This document shows positions 40,801-51,764 of a stretch of 64,000 nucleotides of DNA, in pieces. The position numbers were made by a program, and so were the translations under genes. Origin of the DNA: Cladosporium sp. IMV 00045 (lineage: Eukaryota > Ascomycota > Dothideomycetes > Cladosporiales > Cladosporiaceae); NCBI GenBank assembly GCA_001931905.2, contig MSJI02000664.1:62001-126000 (forward strand), given 5' to 3'. The notes beneath the pieces were generated by a model. That model saw only the letters and a list, made by a program, of their open reading frames with translations. It searched no databases and had not been told where the DNA came from. How positions within the stretch are numbered: the stretch's first letter is position 1; each line of letters opens with the position of its first letter.

Positions 40801-42515
40801 TCGGACCCTCACGCCGAGAGGTCGAGACTCCAAAGATTTGACACATCCATTCTGATGCCTCGACCCTGGACTGTATATTTGCTTGGTCTGGTGACTGCTC
40901 CACTGGTCAGAGCTGCTACTGTGCGTGCTTGGAAGCGGTGCAAGGCGTCGCCGCACACTACTGTACCCATGAACCCTGGTCGCACGTGCGGTCCGGCGCG
41001 AGATCGTTCTCTAGAGGTATCGCATTTAACCGATTTAACCGGTACGAACTTGAACGAGAAGAGATCGTGTTTGATGACGGCGGGCGGCATAGAATTACGC
41101 ATCTGTAATGTTCCAAGCCAGTGATGATTATTCAATATCGCTTTCCTGCCTACGTTCCTGGGATCATCACGCCTCTCGTTAAATGAGTCGGATACACCGC
41201 TTGATTGGCCTTGCCCGACCCCAGCCCAAGGGTCAGTCTTATGCGCGTGCTGCATCTCGCGTGCCTCTACTGCTTCTGCCAACAAGCCTAGCGCGTGCTG
41301 GACGCGGCCTATGTATAGGCCATAGTGGTGAAGGAATGATAGTGGATTATTTCATTGAAGAGAGTGCGGTCGAAGGGCAATCGCCTACTCACCAAGCCTT
41401 TCAAGCTCCGTTCACCTGAACCTTACAACTGGTGGGCACCCGACCTCGCCTGTCTACCTAGGTATACTGTAATTTGACTCTGTCTAAGGACCACCGCTTG
41501 GGCTCGGACATGGCGTGCCCGCTCGCCGTAACCATCCTTCTCTGGCAACTCCCGAGCCGCATCGGCGTGTACTGGTTCATTCTGCAGCCCCGGTGGTCAT
41601 GCTTAGCTGGGAAAGGCCGATCTGACCTCGAGGGAGGATAGCAGGTTGTGCGGTGGCTGAGAAGCGACTTGCGAATGCATCATTTGGACATGTGTGATCT
41701 GCGCAAAGGGTCATGATCTCATCGCAGAGTAAGGGCATTCTCAAGGCTGGGTGCATGCCGGACATGCAATGGGCGAATGCTGTCGAGGCGGACCGAGTCT
41801 CCCCAGTGTGCCTGCGTTTTGGGCATCTGATTCCCTGCACGCAATCTGTGGTAGTGAGCTCAGCCAACCCTTCTAGAGTGCCCACCATCACCGTGAAGGC
41901 GCATTCACAGACACTTCTACGCCGAGAGCAGACTAGCTGCTCATGGAGTCCCATGCCCGTGTTCACCAGGCCTCGTGGCCACGCAGCCTGGCCGTGCGAG
42001 CCCATGCTGGCCTTCCTGGCCAGTGCATGGGTCTAACGCAGCCTTGATGCGTTAGCCGCCTCGCTTTCCCCAGCTTTGCAGAGCGCCCAGTCCGGAGAGG
42101 GTCTTTGCCTCTCTGCATCGGGTGGGCGGCGGGGTGTTGGAGGAGAAGGGAGGCATCTGCAGACAGATGCGTGGACGGGTTCCCGTGTGAGCGAGCGTCT
42201 GTACCTCGCAGATTGGCTTCGAGGCTGCTTTTTTCTACCGGGCACCTCCCTCCGCCGGGCGAGGCCATACATACATCCATTCATTCACTGCCACCCTGTG
42301 CCGTCGTCACTGAAACTGCTACTATCGTTGTTCTTTTTTCTGTGCGTACATCCGCTCGCCCAAAGCAAAGATAGCATGATCACCCTCTGGTGGTGCTGGT
42401 AGCGGCTAAGCGAGCCTCAAGCTCCACGTTCTCGCCCCCAGAGCTTGCAGTCATCAGTGGAGGGTCGTCCGTGTGCCGAGGAGCCAAACAGCAGCCATCG
42501 CAACAGGCCCGAAAA
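37890..42515. other. 4.6-kb gene-free region upstream of xlnR
   Basis: The longest gene-poor stretch in the window. It contains many short frames on both strands. The two longest (38314-38847, minus, GTG start; 39893-40336, minus) lack ATG context, domains or splice partners. It probably holds the xlnR promoter and a long leader. The proximal 250 bp include C/T-rich tracts and short upstream ATGs (for example 42376). A two-copy 128-bp duplication lies at its left end. Confidence 0.6.
37955..38210 (+). repeat. Degenerate two-copy tandem duplication, period 128 bp
   Basis: GCGTGCAATAGGATTCACAG at 37979 recurs as GCGTGCAACAGGATTCACAG at 38107, and ATGCTCACTG at 38042 recurs at 38170. Both anchors are offset by exactly 128 bp, so the copies diverged by substitution without net indel between the anchors. 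Confidence 0.65.
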
Positions 42516-45500
42516 ATGCTGTCCACGAGCCTCCATCACCATCCCGTCCATTTTGGCAGCCCTGACATGGCGATGCATCATCCTCACATACCGCAACAAC
42601 AGATGCAGAGCGGACTGGACACGCTCGCGGAGAGCTCGCAGTACGCGCTGCAGCAGATGCATCGCCAGCAACAGCAGCAACCACCGCAACCACAACCTCC
42701 ACATGGTGTACCTGGCCTGAACGGCGACAGGCCACCCATCAAACACCGCCAAAGCTTCGGTGCTGAAAGCATGAACAGCTCAACCCAGGGCGAAAAGAAA
42801 ACTGGCCGCAGTGCTAGCAGCGGGCAGCCGGTGAGACGACGTATCAGCCGAGCGTGCGACCAGTGTAACCAGCTTCGAACCAAATGCGATGGCAAATCAC
42901 CCTGCGCACATTGTACGGAATTCGGACTGACCTGCGAATACGTGCGCGAGCGCAAGAAACGTGGCAAGGCCTCGCGAAAGGACATTGCAGCCCAACAGGC
43001 TTCCGCCACCACGAATCAAGACGAAGTTGGAGGTGGCGCTGACGGCAAAGATGCCAGCCCCAAATCAATCAACGACCAATCTTCCGACGAGCAAAGCGTC
43101 GGACCCAAGGACAGACCACAGCAAGGGCTTAAGCGACGAAGGTCCAGCACTAATTTCCCTCTGCCGCAATTGCCTCCACCGCGATCTGGTAGCATCAACA
43201 CGGCTGAAGCAATGCACAATCTGCCGAGTCTTGAACAGGGTGGCTCTGTCACCATCCAACCTGTAGCTGATCAACAACGGCAGCAACCTCGACACATGTC
43301 CATCGACCAGCAAACACCTGGTATGCCTTTACCGACACCACAGCTACCTCGTGTGGGCATGTCAGATCGCAACCTCATGGGAGAGTACGGCTCTATCGAC
43401 GACTACCACCGAAGCATGATCCATCCCGGTGCGCCAGTAACCGGACACAACATTCTCCACAGCGGCGCGACAGCAATGCCGAACTCCATGATACAAGGTG
43501 GGACTATCACTGGGTACCCAGAAAGCCATTACGCTGTTCCGTCACCTGGAAGCCAGAATGGCATGACGAACACGCAGTTCCGAATGGGCGAGTCCCCAAT
43601 GTCAGCCGGCTTTCTAGGTCAATCGCCCGTGGCTGGCTCACCAGGCTGGATGTCACTGCCATCGCCTACAAACAACCTGTATCCACACATGCAACATACC
43701 CAGAGTCATCAGATGCTGCGATATCCTGTGCTACGCCCCATTTTACCGCACATCGCGGCCATTATTCCTGTGAGCCTTGCATGCGATCTTCTCGAGCTCT
43801 ACTTTTCCAGCACAACCTCAGCTTTCATGCAGCCGCAATCACCTTACATCCTTGGCTACGTCTTCCGCAAACGATCCTTCCTGAGACCACACAACCCTAG
43901 GATCTGCAGTCCAGCTCTCTTGGCAAGCATGCTCTGGGTGGCTGCGCAGACCAGTGAATCCGCATTCCTGACCTCACCTCCCACCGCACGCGGCAAGATT
44001 TGCCAGAAACTACTCGAGCTGACCGTCGGACTTCTCAAACCGCTCATTCACACCTCCAGCGACTCGACGACAGCAGCCTACGGCGGGAACTCGGTCGTGA
44101 ACGGTGTAGCGCTCGGTGGCTTTGGTGTTTCAATGCCATCCACCGTGCACGACATGGAAGGTGGCTCACCAGGAGCCACAGGCGCATTGGACGACGTAGC
44201 GACCTATATCCACTTGGCTACCGTCGTGTCTGCCAGCGAATACAAGGCTGCAAGCCTGAGGTGGTGGAATGCAGCTTGGACATTGGCAAGAGAATTGAAG
44301 CTTGGCAGGGAATTGCCGCCAAACGCTGATACCGCTCCTGCAGCTGATGGTACGGAAGGCTCAGGAGACGGGACTGGTGAACACGATGGTATGACCATGA
44401 ATGGACACCCTCCAACCAATGGCGCTCCGCCTGGTATGTTCGGTCAACCGACCCCGGCTGGAGTTTATTCTGAAGAAGAACGAGAAGAGCGTCGCCGAAT
44501 CTGGTGGCTTTTGTACACCGTCGACAGACACCTGGCGCTTTGCTACAACCGCCCACTGTTTTTGCTGGATGTTGAGTGCGATGGACTGCTGCAACCAGAA
44601 CATGACGGAATCTGGCAGGCCGGCGAATACTACCCGGGAGAAGGCCACCACGAGTCAACATATTTCCGGAGACGAGGACCAACTTTCGAATGTACCGGTC
44701 ATACGATATTTGGCTACTTCCTCCCTCTCATGACTATCATGGGGGAGATCGCAGACCTCAACCACGCACGCAACCACCCCCGGTTTGGTCTTCGGTTCCG
44801 CAATCCTGGCGACTGGGACGACCACGCAGTCGAGATCAGCCAGCAGCTAGAAGCATATGGTCGAAGTCTGAAGGAATTTGAAGCGCGGTACTTGAACCCA
44901 GCGCCTCCCGCTGAGCCTAAACTTGGCGCAGATGGTCAGCAGCATGCAGAAGGCGGCCACCACGATGCAACTACTCCATCAGTACGTTCTGTCGGTACGA
45001 ACAACTCTGCCCAGCGCATCACAGAGTCTCAACTGCAGACGAAGATTGTAGTTGCCTACGGCACCCATCTTATGCATACGCTACACATTCTCCTCAATGG
45101 CAAATGGGATCCAATCTCTCTACTCGACGACAACGACCTCTGGATCTCATCCCAAGGCTTCATTTCAGCGACATCGCACGCCGTTTCCGCCGCCGAGGCA
45201 ATCAACGACATTCTCGAACACGACCCAGACCTCAGCTTCATGCCTTTCTTCTTCGGCATCTACCTGCTCCAAGGCAGCTTCCTCCTTCTGCTGATAGCAG
45301 ACAAACTTCAAGGCGAGGCTAGCCCCAGCGTGGCCAAAGCGTGCGAGACCATCGTTCGCGCCCACGAGGCTTGCGTCGTCACGCTCAGCACTGAGTATCA
45401 GGTAAGGCAGGATTGCTCATCGAGATAATCATGTCCGCATAGAATCTAACCCATCTCACAGAGAAGCTTCCGCAAAGTGATGCGCTCGGCGCTTTCACAG

Positions 45501-45605
45501 GTGCGCGGCAGAGTGCCTGAGGACTTTGGCGAGAGCCAGATGCGCCGGCGTGAAGTCCTCTCCCACTACAGATGGTCCGGTGACGGTACGGGCCTTGCTT
45601 TGTAA
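42516..45605 (+). CDS. xlnR: Xylanolytic transcriptional activator XlnR
   Basis: Two exons (42516-45401 and 45462-45605; 60-nt intron) give 1009 residues. The ATG at 42516 ([16 protein letters not shown]) is used; the frame opens upstream at a GTG only. XlnR/Xlr-1 is the Zn2Cys6 activator of xylanase and some cellulase genes. The cluster [20 protein letters not shown], continuing [20 protein letters not shown] at about residues 113-150, is nearly diagnostic. A Gln-rich stretch precedes it. The fungal transcription factor domain follows ([40 protein letters not shown]). The C-terminus formed across the intron ([20 protein letters not shown] ... [12 protein letters not shown]) is typical. It has an unusually long empty upstream region. 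Confidence 0.95.
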
Positions 45606-45951
45606 AATTCGAGTGAGAGAGCCCTTTCTCGCACAGTGCGAATCTGGAAGTTCGCACAGGAAACGTTTGTGATCCAACCAGCGTTACTGGTAATGCATGA
45701 ATGAATGCTGGCAATTCCTTGATGCAAAGACCCACTTCGCCGTATGAAATACAAAAAACCGGAAATGAGAAGGAGACTTATGGCGTGTATGGCTAACGTT
45801 GGGCATCTTGGTGGTGTTTGTGAGATACCCTTTGGACCTTGTTGATTTTGTACTCATTGTAATTTTTGGAAGCATGAATATGTTCAAAGCAGCATGCAGT
45901 AGTAAAACCTCGATCTCATTGGCCATCCTCAGCCTGATCACCTCACGGTCC
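45606..45951. other. Intergenic region between convergent genes
   Basis: About 350 bp between the 3' ends of xlnR and the RING/IBR gene; nothing recognised. Confidence 0.4.
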
Positions 45952-47016
45952 TTAGTCTTCGTCTGAGTAGAGACGTCTCGGGTGGTACCTGCACGAAGAC
46001 ACGTGCGCCGTGTTTCCGATCCTCCGGATGCCCTGATCACCCATATACGGTGCAAAGCATTCCCAGCAGAATTCGTGACGACACTTGCGGCCTTCGAGAG
46101 ACGACGATTAGTACTATGACAGAAAATAACGTGAGGCAAAATGGGAAAAAGAACTTACAAGTAACGTGATCGCAGCCGACGTACTTGTCGATATTGACAC
46201 CGCACTCTGGACAGGGGCGAGACATTTTCTTAACAGCTTCCGCGGAAGCCGTTTCCTCTTCCACACGGCGTTTGGCAGCGACTTCTTCCTCTTCGACGGC
46301 ACGCTGCTTGGCTTCCTGGTACTCGTCGCAAGTCTGGTCTTCGTGGAAGGGCACATCGCAGAGCAGACAATGGCGGGCGCTGCACATTTGGCAGGAGAAG
46401 ATATTCCCGTCGTCTTGGACGAAGAATGCGCCTGTGCATTATCTCCCGTCAGTCTCATCGATACTGGGCTGCTATCATCGAGCTTGAACGAACCCCATGA
46501 GCAGTCCGCGTTGGGACACGCGCGGTATTCTTCTTCATTGTCCAGGCATTCCTTCAGGCCTCTCTTGATGTACCTGGATCCCCCCAACGTCAGGACTGCA
46601 TTTTGTGAGCGTCACGAAACGATGGCATACCTTTCATAATCAGTCGCGGAAGCCAACCTGCGGATCTCAGCCTCATCGAGCACTTTGGTGCACTGAGGGC
46701 ATGCAATAGATTCAACCTCATTGTTTCCAATCTCGGATTTAAGGTGATCCTTCCAGCACTTGAAGCAGACTTGTGAATCGTGCACGTCTCCTCCATCAGT
46801 CGAGTGAGGTAGCTTGGGGAACTGATTCTTAGCAACATCGCTCATGCAAACGATGCATTCGATGCGGGAGATTTTGCGCTTCTTGGGCGCGGAGGAGTTG
46901 TCGGCGTCTCCATCGTTTTGCGGTTTCTGTGTGGTGCTATCGTCCTCGTCAACTGTTAAATCGATGACCTCCTCGGTCAGAGGGCGCTTCTCGGCTGTCT
47001 TCGATGCTGTTTCCAT
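45952..47016 (-). CDS. RBR-type (RING-IBR-RING) E3 ubiquitin ligase (paralogue C)
   Basis: Four exons on the minus strand (47016-46631, 46573-46494, 46431-46159 and 46091-45952; introns 57, 62 and 67 nt) give 292 residues with all phases consistent. The donor of intron 2 is GTTCGT, weaker than the others, but gives the expected SWGAFFVQDDGNIFSCQMC junction. RING1: IECIVCMSDV, VCFKCWKDHL, ACPQCTKVL. IBR: CPNADCSWG, FSCQMCSARHCLLCDVPFHE. RING2: RPCPECGVNIDKYVGCDHVT, then CRKCRHEFCWECFAPYMGD. The full RBR array predicts ubiquitin transfer through a RING2 cysteine. An acidic N-terminus with DLTVDEDD (SUMO-interaction-like) and KKRK suggests a nuclear protein. Confidence 0.87.
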
Positions 47017-47642
47017 GGTGGTTGTGTGGATGTTCAGAGAAGAGAGGAGTCAAAGGCGAGGGAAGTAGGTCATGATGAGAGGAGGTGGTGGTAGGGATAA
47101 CACGTGAGAAGTGAACGAGAGGGATTTTCATGTGCCAGTTCATGTGAATTTCCGCGACGAGATCAAACATTTTTCTGCTGAAGGCATGTGAATGATTCTT
47201 CAATCGATCCGACAGTAGTTTCGATGGTGAAGACATAAGATTTTGGTTACGTGCGGGAGTAGAATTGCACAGATTGTCGAAGTCTTAAGGGCATGCAAGA
47301 AATGGTTTACTTTAAAGGGACTAGAAAGTTACTTTTGTCTCAGTGGTATAGTCATCAATTCAATATCAGGAGGCGTTGTAAAGTTGCATTTGATGACTTT
47401 GAGAAATTGGATGGATAAATAAGAATCGCACGGGGAGAGACGTATAACCCATCTTTACAGGATATTTTCTAAGGGTTACTTAGCCAACGTTTGCTCTGAG
47501 ATTTCCGTGCTCGTTAAAATTAGAATGATCAAAATATCAGGTGTCTGAACTGTCCATCGAAACTTGAACACGTTGTAATCCCCCCCCCCCCCCCCCCCCC
47601 CCCTCNNNNNNNNNNNNNNNNNNNNNNNNNTCACTTTTCTTT
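47017..47642. other. AT-rich intergenic region ending in an assembly gap
   Basis: About 625 bp, noticeably AT-rich after 47200, with no supported gene. A TGATGA/CTGA pair (47391/47495) was considered as a snoRNA but has no stem or rRNA match. The right end is a poly-C run plus N gap. Confidence 0.5.
47580..47630. other. Poly-C run and assembly gap
   Basis: 24 consecutive C residues (47580-47603), then TC, then 25 N (47606-47630). The gap ends 12 bp before the stop codon of the adjacent dehydrogenase, so it lies in the 3' flank and does not touch coding sequence. Confidence 0.95.
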
Positions 47643-48504
47643 CTACCAAGGCTGGATCGATGTGGCACGGATGACTTTGCCCTGGTCATCGTCTCGCTTA
47701 CCCTTGACGACGTCTTTGATAAAGTTTCCACCTTCTGAGGGATCGAGTGCGCCCATCTGGACTGGAGTTAGCAGATATCTTTCGATAAAGATGAAATGTC
47801 CTCACCTTCTTGAGCTGCTCCGCGCCAATGCCAGCCAAACCCGTCGCGAGAAAACCAGGAGAAATAGCAAACACTCTGACTCCATCATTCTTCAGCGTCT
47901 TCGCCCATTCACGCATCAACATGTTCAATCCAGTCTTCGAGCTGCGGTATGAAATGACCGTGTTTGCAGGCTTCGGCCAGCCAGCGTCAGGAGAGGCGTT
48001 CAAGCGCGCGAGAGGCGGATAATCGAAAGTCTCGGTCTCCGTGAGAGCAGATGTACCGCTCGTGACGAACATAAGGCGCGGCTGGGAGGACTTCAGGAGT
48101 AGCGGGATGAATTCGTTCGTCATCACGTGTGTGCCGGCCACGTTGACGTCCCATGAGGCATTAAATGCTTCACGGACGGTCATCTTGCCCTGAGAGGCAG
48201 CGTAGTCGAAGTTGGCGCCGGCGTTGTTGATGAGAACGTCGACTCTTCCATATTGCTTGCCAACGTGTTCGAAAGCCTGGCTGATGCAGTCGTCGGACGA
48301 GATGTCGATCTGGAGGGTGTTGAGGTTGCTCTTGCTGGTCGAGATTTCCTGCTTGACCGAAGCGATGGCGGTTTCGGCATTGTCAATAGACCGGCTTCCG
48401 ACGATGATCTCGTAAGCGCCACCTGATTTGTACAGAGCCTTGACGACCTCAAGGCCGAGACCTTGGTTAGCGCCCGTGATGAGGATAACCTGCTTGTCTG
48501 ACAT
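47643..48504 (-). CDS. Short-chain dehydrogenase/reductase (classical SDR)
   Basis: Two exons (48504-47806 and 47756-47643; 49-nt intron) give 270 residues; the ATG at 48504 replaces an upstream TTG. The Rossmann motif TGANQGLG (about residues 10-17), the LINNAG motif, a Ser in TSGTSAL (about 149-151) and the catalytic YRSSK (Y186, K190) are all present, so it should be an active NAD(P)-dependent oxidoreductase. It resembles carbonyl-reductase-like SDRs. The substrate cannot be inferred. Splicing uses the second of two nearby AGs (CCAGTCCAG), which keeps the frame. Confidence 0.88.
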
Positions 48505-49126
48505 TGTGCAACGCAATGATTCTCGGAATGTTGTGACGGTCGGATGCTTCTATCATTCCAGCTAATGAGGGCGTCTCAGCCTTGCATTTATAGCTTGCTG
48601 TGCTAGAGGTCGAATCACTTGAACCCGTCGTTAAGGCCGAAGATTGATTACCTGCCACCTTGAGAAGCTCAGCGAAGTGCGCATGTTAGCCTGAGTCACG
48701 ATTCAATCGGCCTAGAAACATCAATCAAGCTACGGGTACATGTAGCCACTCAATTGCGCCACATCCTAGCAGGAGGTCGCCTAGTCGCGTAAGTTACCTC
48801 CTACTGGGGAGGAAGTGTGTTAAAGCCCGGGCCCGAAATTCCGACTGGAGTGAGAGGAGGGACATTGGACATGAGCTGAAATGGAGATGACGAAATCGCG
48901 AACTCTAAAACTGTAAATCAGCTTCAGCTTGCCGACTCCACCAGCAGTACGTACGCCATTTCGCTTGAACTGGTCGTTCAGAGATCAGATTTCAAGATGC
49001 GCGAAATATCGTCATCTGTGTGATGGTCCAGTGTGACCAGTCGAAAGATACACGCATGTGAACAAACACTTGCTTCAAAGTCAGCTCGGTGAATGCAACA
49101 GCCTCGACCAACTTCATTGAGCAGAG
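48505..49126. promoter_or_regulatory. Divergent intergenic region of SDR and ketopantoate reductase
   Basis: 622 bp between start codons; no motif or gene recognised. Confidence 0.35.
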
Positions 49127-50110
49127 ATGACCAAGGTTCTTGTTTTTGGAGCCGGCGGGGTCGGATGCATTTATGCTCTGATCCTCTGGAAAGCTGGCGT
49201 CGAAGTCACCGCTGTTTGTCGCAGCAATTACAATCAAATCAACAGCCATGGAATAATCGTTCGATCGAAGAAATGGGGCACTTGTCTCGCTCATCCAAAC
49301 GTTGTACGCACAGTTGAGCAAGCAGTTCAATTCGGTCCTTTCGACTATGTGCTCGTCTGCAGCAAAGCCTTCCCAAACACCGCGAAGCTCATTCGAGCAG
49401 CCGTCACTGAGGATACAGCAATCGTGCTCGCTCAAAATGGGATTGGCATCGAAGCCGAATATGCAGTCGCCTACGCAAACAATACAATTATCTCAGGTGC
49501 GGTCTACTTGCCCACCACGCAAGTCGAGCCAGGCATCATCGAACACGGAACGCCACTAGAGCGATTCGAAGTTGGAACATACCCAGCAAAAGCCGACGCA
49601 GAAGCAAAAGCCAAAGTCGACACATTGGTTGAGATGTTCAAAGCTGGTGATGGTACTTGCGTGCCTTACGACGACATCCAAGGTCAACGCTGGTATAAGC
49701 TCGCTCTAAACGCGGCCTTCAATCCCATGACGGCGCTGACTCTTTGCGACGATGCGAACTTTCTGCGATCGTCTGAGGGTGCATTGAAAGTGGTCAAAGA
49801 CGTGATGTGGGAGGTCGGAGCTATTGCGAAGGCTCACGGGTACGATGTCATCGATCAAGAGAGTATCGACCAGCAGACAGCACGGCACGAAGAAAGACTG
49901 ATTACTGGTGGAAAGGAGCCTAGCATGCTGGTCGATGTGAGGCATGAGCGGCCGGTGGAAGTCGAGGCGATTCTTGGGAATGCAGTCAGGTTGGCAAAGG
50001 TAAGGAAGGTGGAGGTGCCGTTTTTGAGCATGCTGTACACCTTGACAAAGGCAAGGAACTTTTCTATCACTCAGGATGGTGGGTGGAAACCTATAGCCAG
50101 AGTGGATTGA
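49127..50110 (+). CDS. 2-dehydropantoate 2-reductase family protein (PanE/ApbA)
   Basis: Single exon, 327 residues. The N-terminal NADPH-binding motif is VLVFGAGGVGCIYALIL (GxGxxG-type), followed by FDYVLVCSKAFPN and AIVLAQNGIGIEAEYA. The C-terminal ketopantoate reductase domain has WYKLALNAAFNPMTALT, with the catalytic-type Lys and Asn, and SMLVDVRHERPVEVEAILGN. The family reduces ketopantoate to pantoate in CoA synthesis. Fungi have several paralogues, many without a proven role, so the pantothenate role is only one possibility. Confidence 0.88.
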   Translation: MTKVLVFGAGGVGCIYALILWKAGVEVTAVCRSNYNQINSHGIIVRSKKWGTCLAHPNVVRTVEQAVQFGPFDYVLVCSKAFPNTAKLIRAAVTEDTAIVLAQNGIGIEAEYAVAYANNTIISGAVYLPTTQVEPGIIEHGTPLERFEVGTYPAKADAEAKAKVDTLVEMFKAGDGTCVPYDDIQGQRWYKLALNAAFNPMTALTLCDDANFLRSSEGALKVVKDVMWEVGAIAKAHGYDVIDQESIDQQTARHEERLITGGKEPSMLVDVRHERPVEVEAILGNAVRLAKVRKVEVPFLSMLYTLTKARNFSITQDGGWKPIARVD

Positions 50111-50327
50111 ACACCAATCTTGCTTGATCCACATGGATGGCGTACAGAGCCAGGATTACTGCATAAGCGAGCCTTGTCTCCTTTAGACCTAACTCGCTAA
50201 ATTGCTCACCAACATCATGTTCGTTTACGGGTCAAACATATGTTAAAATACCTCGTTCCATTCATTCAGATGTTCCAGGTTCCGGCCAATGCTTATGTTC
50301 AGCATGGGCCAGATAGCCTCCAACAAA

Positions 50328-50421
50328 GCATTGGTGGTTTAGTGGTAAAATTAGCCGTTGCCATCAGGAGTCCAGCACTTCAGATGTCGGCTAGCCCCGG
50401 GTTCGATTCCCGGCCGATGCA
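50328..50421 (+). tRNA. tRNA-Gly(GCC) with a 23-nt intron
   Basis: The acceptor stem GCATTGG pairs with CCGATGC (one T:G wobble). The D arm carries the A box (TGGTTTAGTGG), and the T arm CCGGG-TTCGATT-CCCGG contains the B box. The anticodon stem AGCCG/CGGCT closes a loop with GCC at 50360-50362. A 23-nt intron (50364-50386) lies one base 3' of the anticodon, the standard site. Discriminator A is at 50421. Splicing would require the Sen endonuclease, whose SEN34 subunit is encoded at 35.4 kb. Confidence 0.92.
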
Positions 50422-50426
50422 TTTTT
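50422..50426 (+). terminator. RNA polymerase III terminator of tRNA-Gly
   Basis: A TTTTT run directly follows the discriminator base, the standard Pol III stop signal. Confidence 0.75.
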
Positions 50427-50955
50427 GCTCATCCTGCACTCCTGGGCAGATGGATTTGCTTTTGGCCCGTCTCGGTGGGATAGACGAGCTGTTAGACGCC
50501 ATGTCGGGAGCTGCAAGACTGCTTCGTCTGAAATCCGAGGGGTTGCGGATGTCCTGACTGAATTCGCCAGACACTGATTGCGCGACCCTAGTATTGCGGC
50601 GGGAGAGGTGTTTGTCTCACTCAAACAATCATGTAGAAGACCATTCACTTGATGGATAAACTACATGTTAGAAAAATCGGACCAGAAGAACAAGGATACA
50701 TATGAAGACCTGGGAGACTGGACGCCTAAATGTGACTTCATGCGATGACGTCTGCGCTTGCCCATTGAAGCTGCGTCTCCCGACCAACCACCTGCGATCC
50801 CTTACGAGTGTCATCCAGCTCCAACATCCTTACCGCGCACGAGCCTCACCATCTAGACCTTTTACCTCCACAGAACTACATACTCAAATACGCTTCCTGA
50901 ACAGAGACTACCACAAGCATCAACAAGCATACCTACTAAACAGCGCTCGCCCACC
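50427..50955. other. Intergenic region between tRNA-Gly and POLD4
   Basis: About 530 bp including the POLD4 promoter. Nothing else recognised. Confidence 0.4.
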
Positions 50956-51764
50956 ATGCCGCCCAAACGCCGTTCCACCACCCGCACAGCATCCAACCCC
51001 CAACAACAGCAGAGCACCCTCTCATTCAACGGCAAATCCAGCCGCGTCACCAAAACCCAACAAAAGCCTCAGCAAGGCAAAGAGCTCGACGCCCAAAAGA
51101 AAGAGCTTCTCCTCGACTCCGCCGCCCAAGCCACCGAAATCGACCACCCCTCCCCCTCAGAGCCAACGACAGCCGACAAAGCGATCTCCCAGCAAGCCGA
51201 TGTCGAAGCTCGCGCATTGAGCGCCGCATCCTCCAACACAAAGGCAAAGACCGAGGATGAATTCACCACCGCCTCCAAGACCGAAGACGTCCTAGGCGGC
51301 CGCGCGCAACCAAGCGACGTCGGCGCCGTGGGCGGTCTCGCGGGCCCAGGCTGGGTGGGAGATGAGGAAGCGCGGGCGCGCAAAATCACCGAGTCGCAGA
51401 TCAAGAAGTTCTGGCGGGACAAGGAGAGCGAGCGCCTGGTGCCGCGGGTGCATCAGGAGGATTTGAGCGTGCGGGAGAAGGTGTTGCGGGAGTGGGATGT
51501 TAGTGGGGAGTATGGGGTGAGTTTGATTCTGATTCTCAAAACTTGATTTCTGTGAAGGAGTGGTTTGCTAACGTCTGATTATTGTAGCCTTGCATCGGTA
51601 TCGCCAGGCTGAAGCGCTGGAAGCGCGCCAATGTGCTGGGTCTGGAGCCGCCGATTGAAGTCCTGGCTGTTCTTTTGAAGGAGATGGAGGATAATGAGGA
51701 TGGGGCGAAGGTGCAGAGAGCTTACGTGGATTCCCTAATGAGCTCGCGATTCGTGGAGACGTGA
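50956..51764 (+). CDS. POLD4: DNA polymerase delta subunit 4 (Cdm1/POLD4)
   Basis: Two exons (50956-51516 and 51588-51764; 71-nt intron) give 245 residues. POLD4/Cdm1 is the small stabilising subunit of replicative polymerase delta. A PIP-box-like QSTLSF at residues 19-24 should contact PCNA, as in relatives. The conserved C-terminal domain has ITESQIKKFWRDKESERLVP, then RVHQEDLSVREKVLREWDVS, the junction GEYGPCIGIARLKRWKRAN, and VLGLEPPIEVLAVLLKEMED. The middle is low complexity. Budding yeast lacks this subunit. Confidence 0.92.

Noticed and set aside
42390..42515. N-terminal extension of XlnR
   Set aside because: Begins at GTG; the ATG at 42516 gives the MLS-type start expected for XlnR proteins.
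47391..47498. Possible intergenic C/D snoRNA (TGATGA then CTGA)
   Set aside because: Purine before box C is missing, no terminal stem, and the segment before CTGA does not match rRNA segments I know.
47643..50110. Secondary-metabolite cluster around the SDR and reductase genes
   Set aside because: No polyketide synthase, NRPS, terpene synthase, P450 or transporter nearby; neighbours are housekeeping genes.
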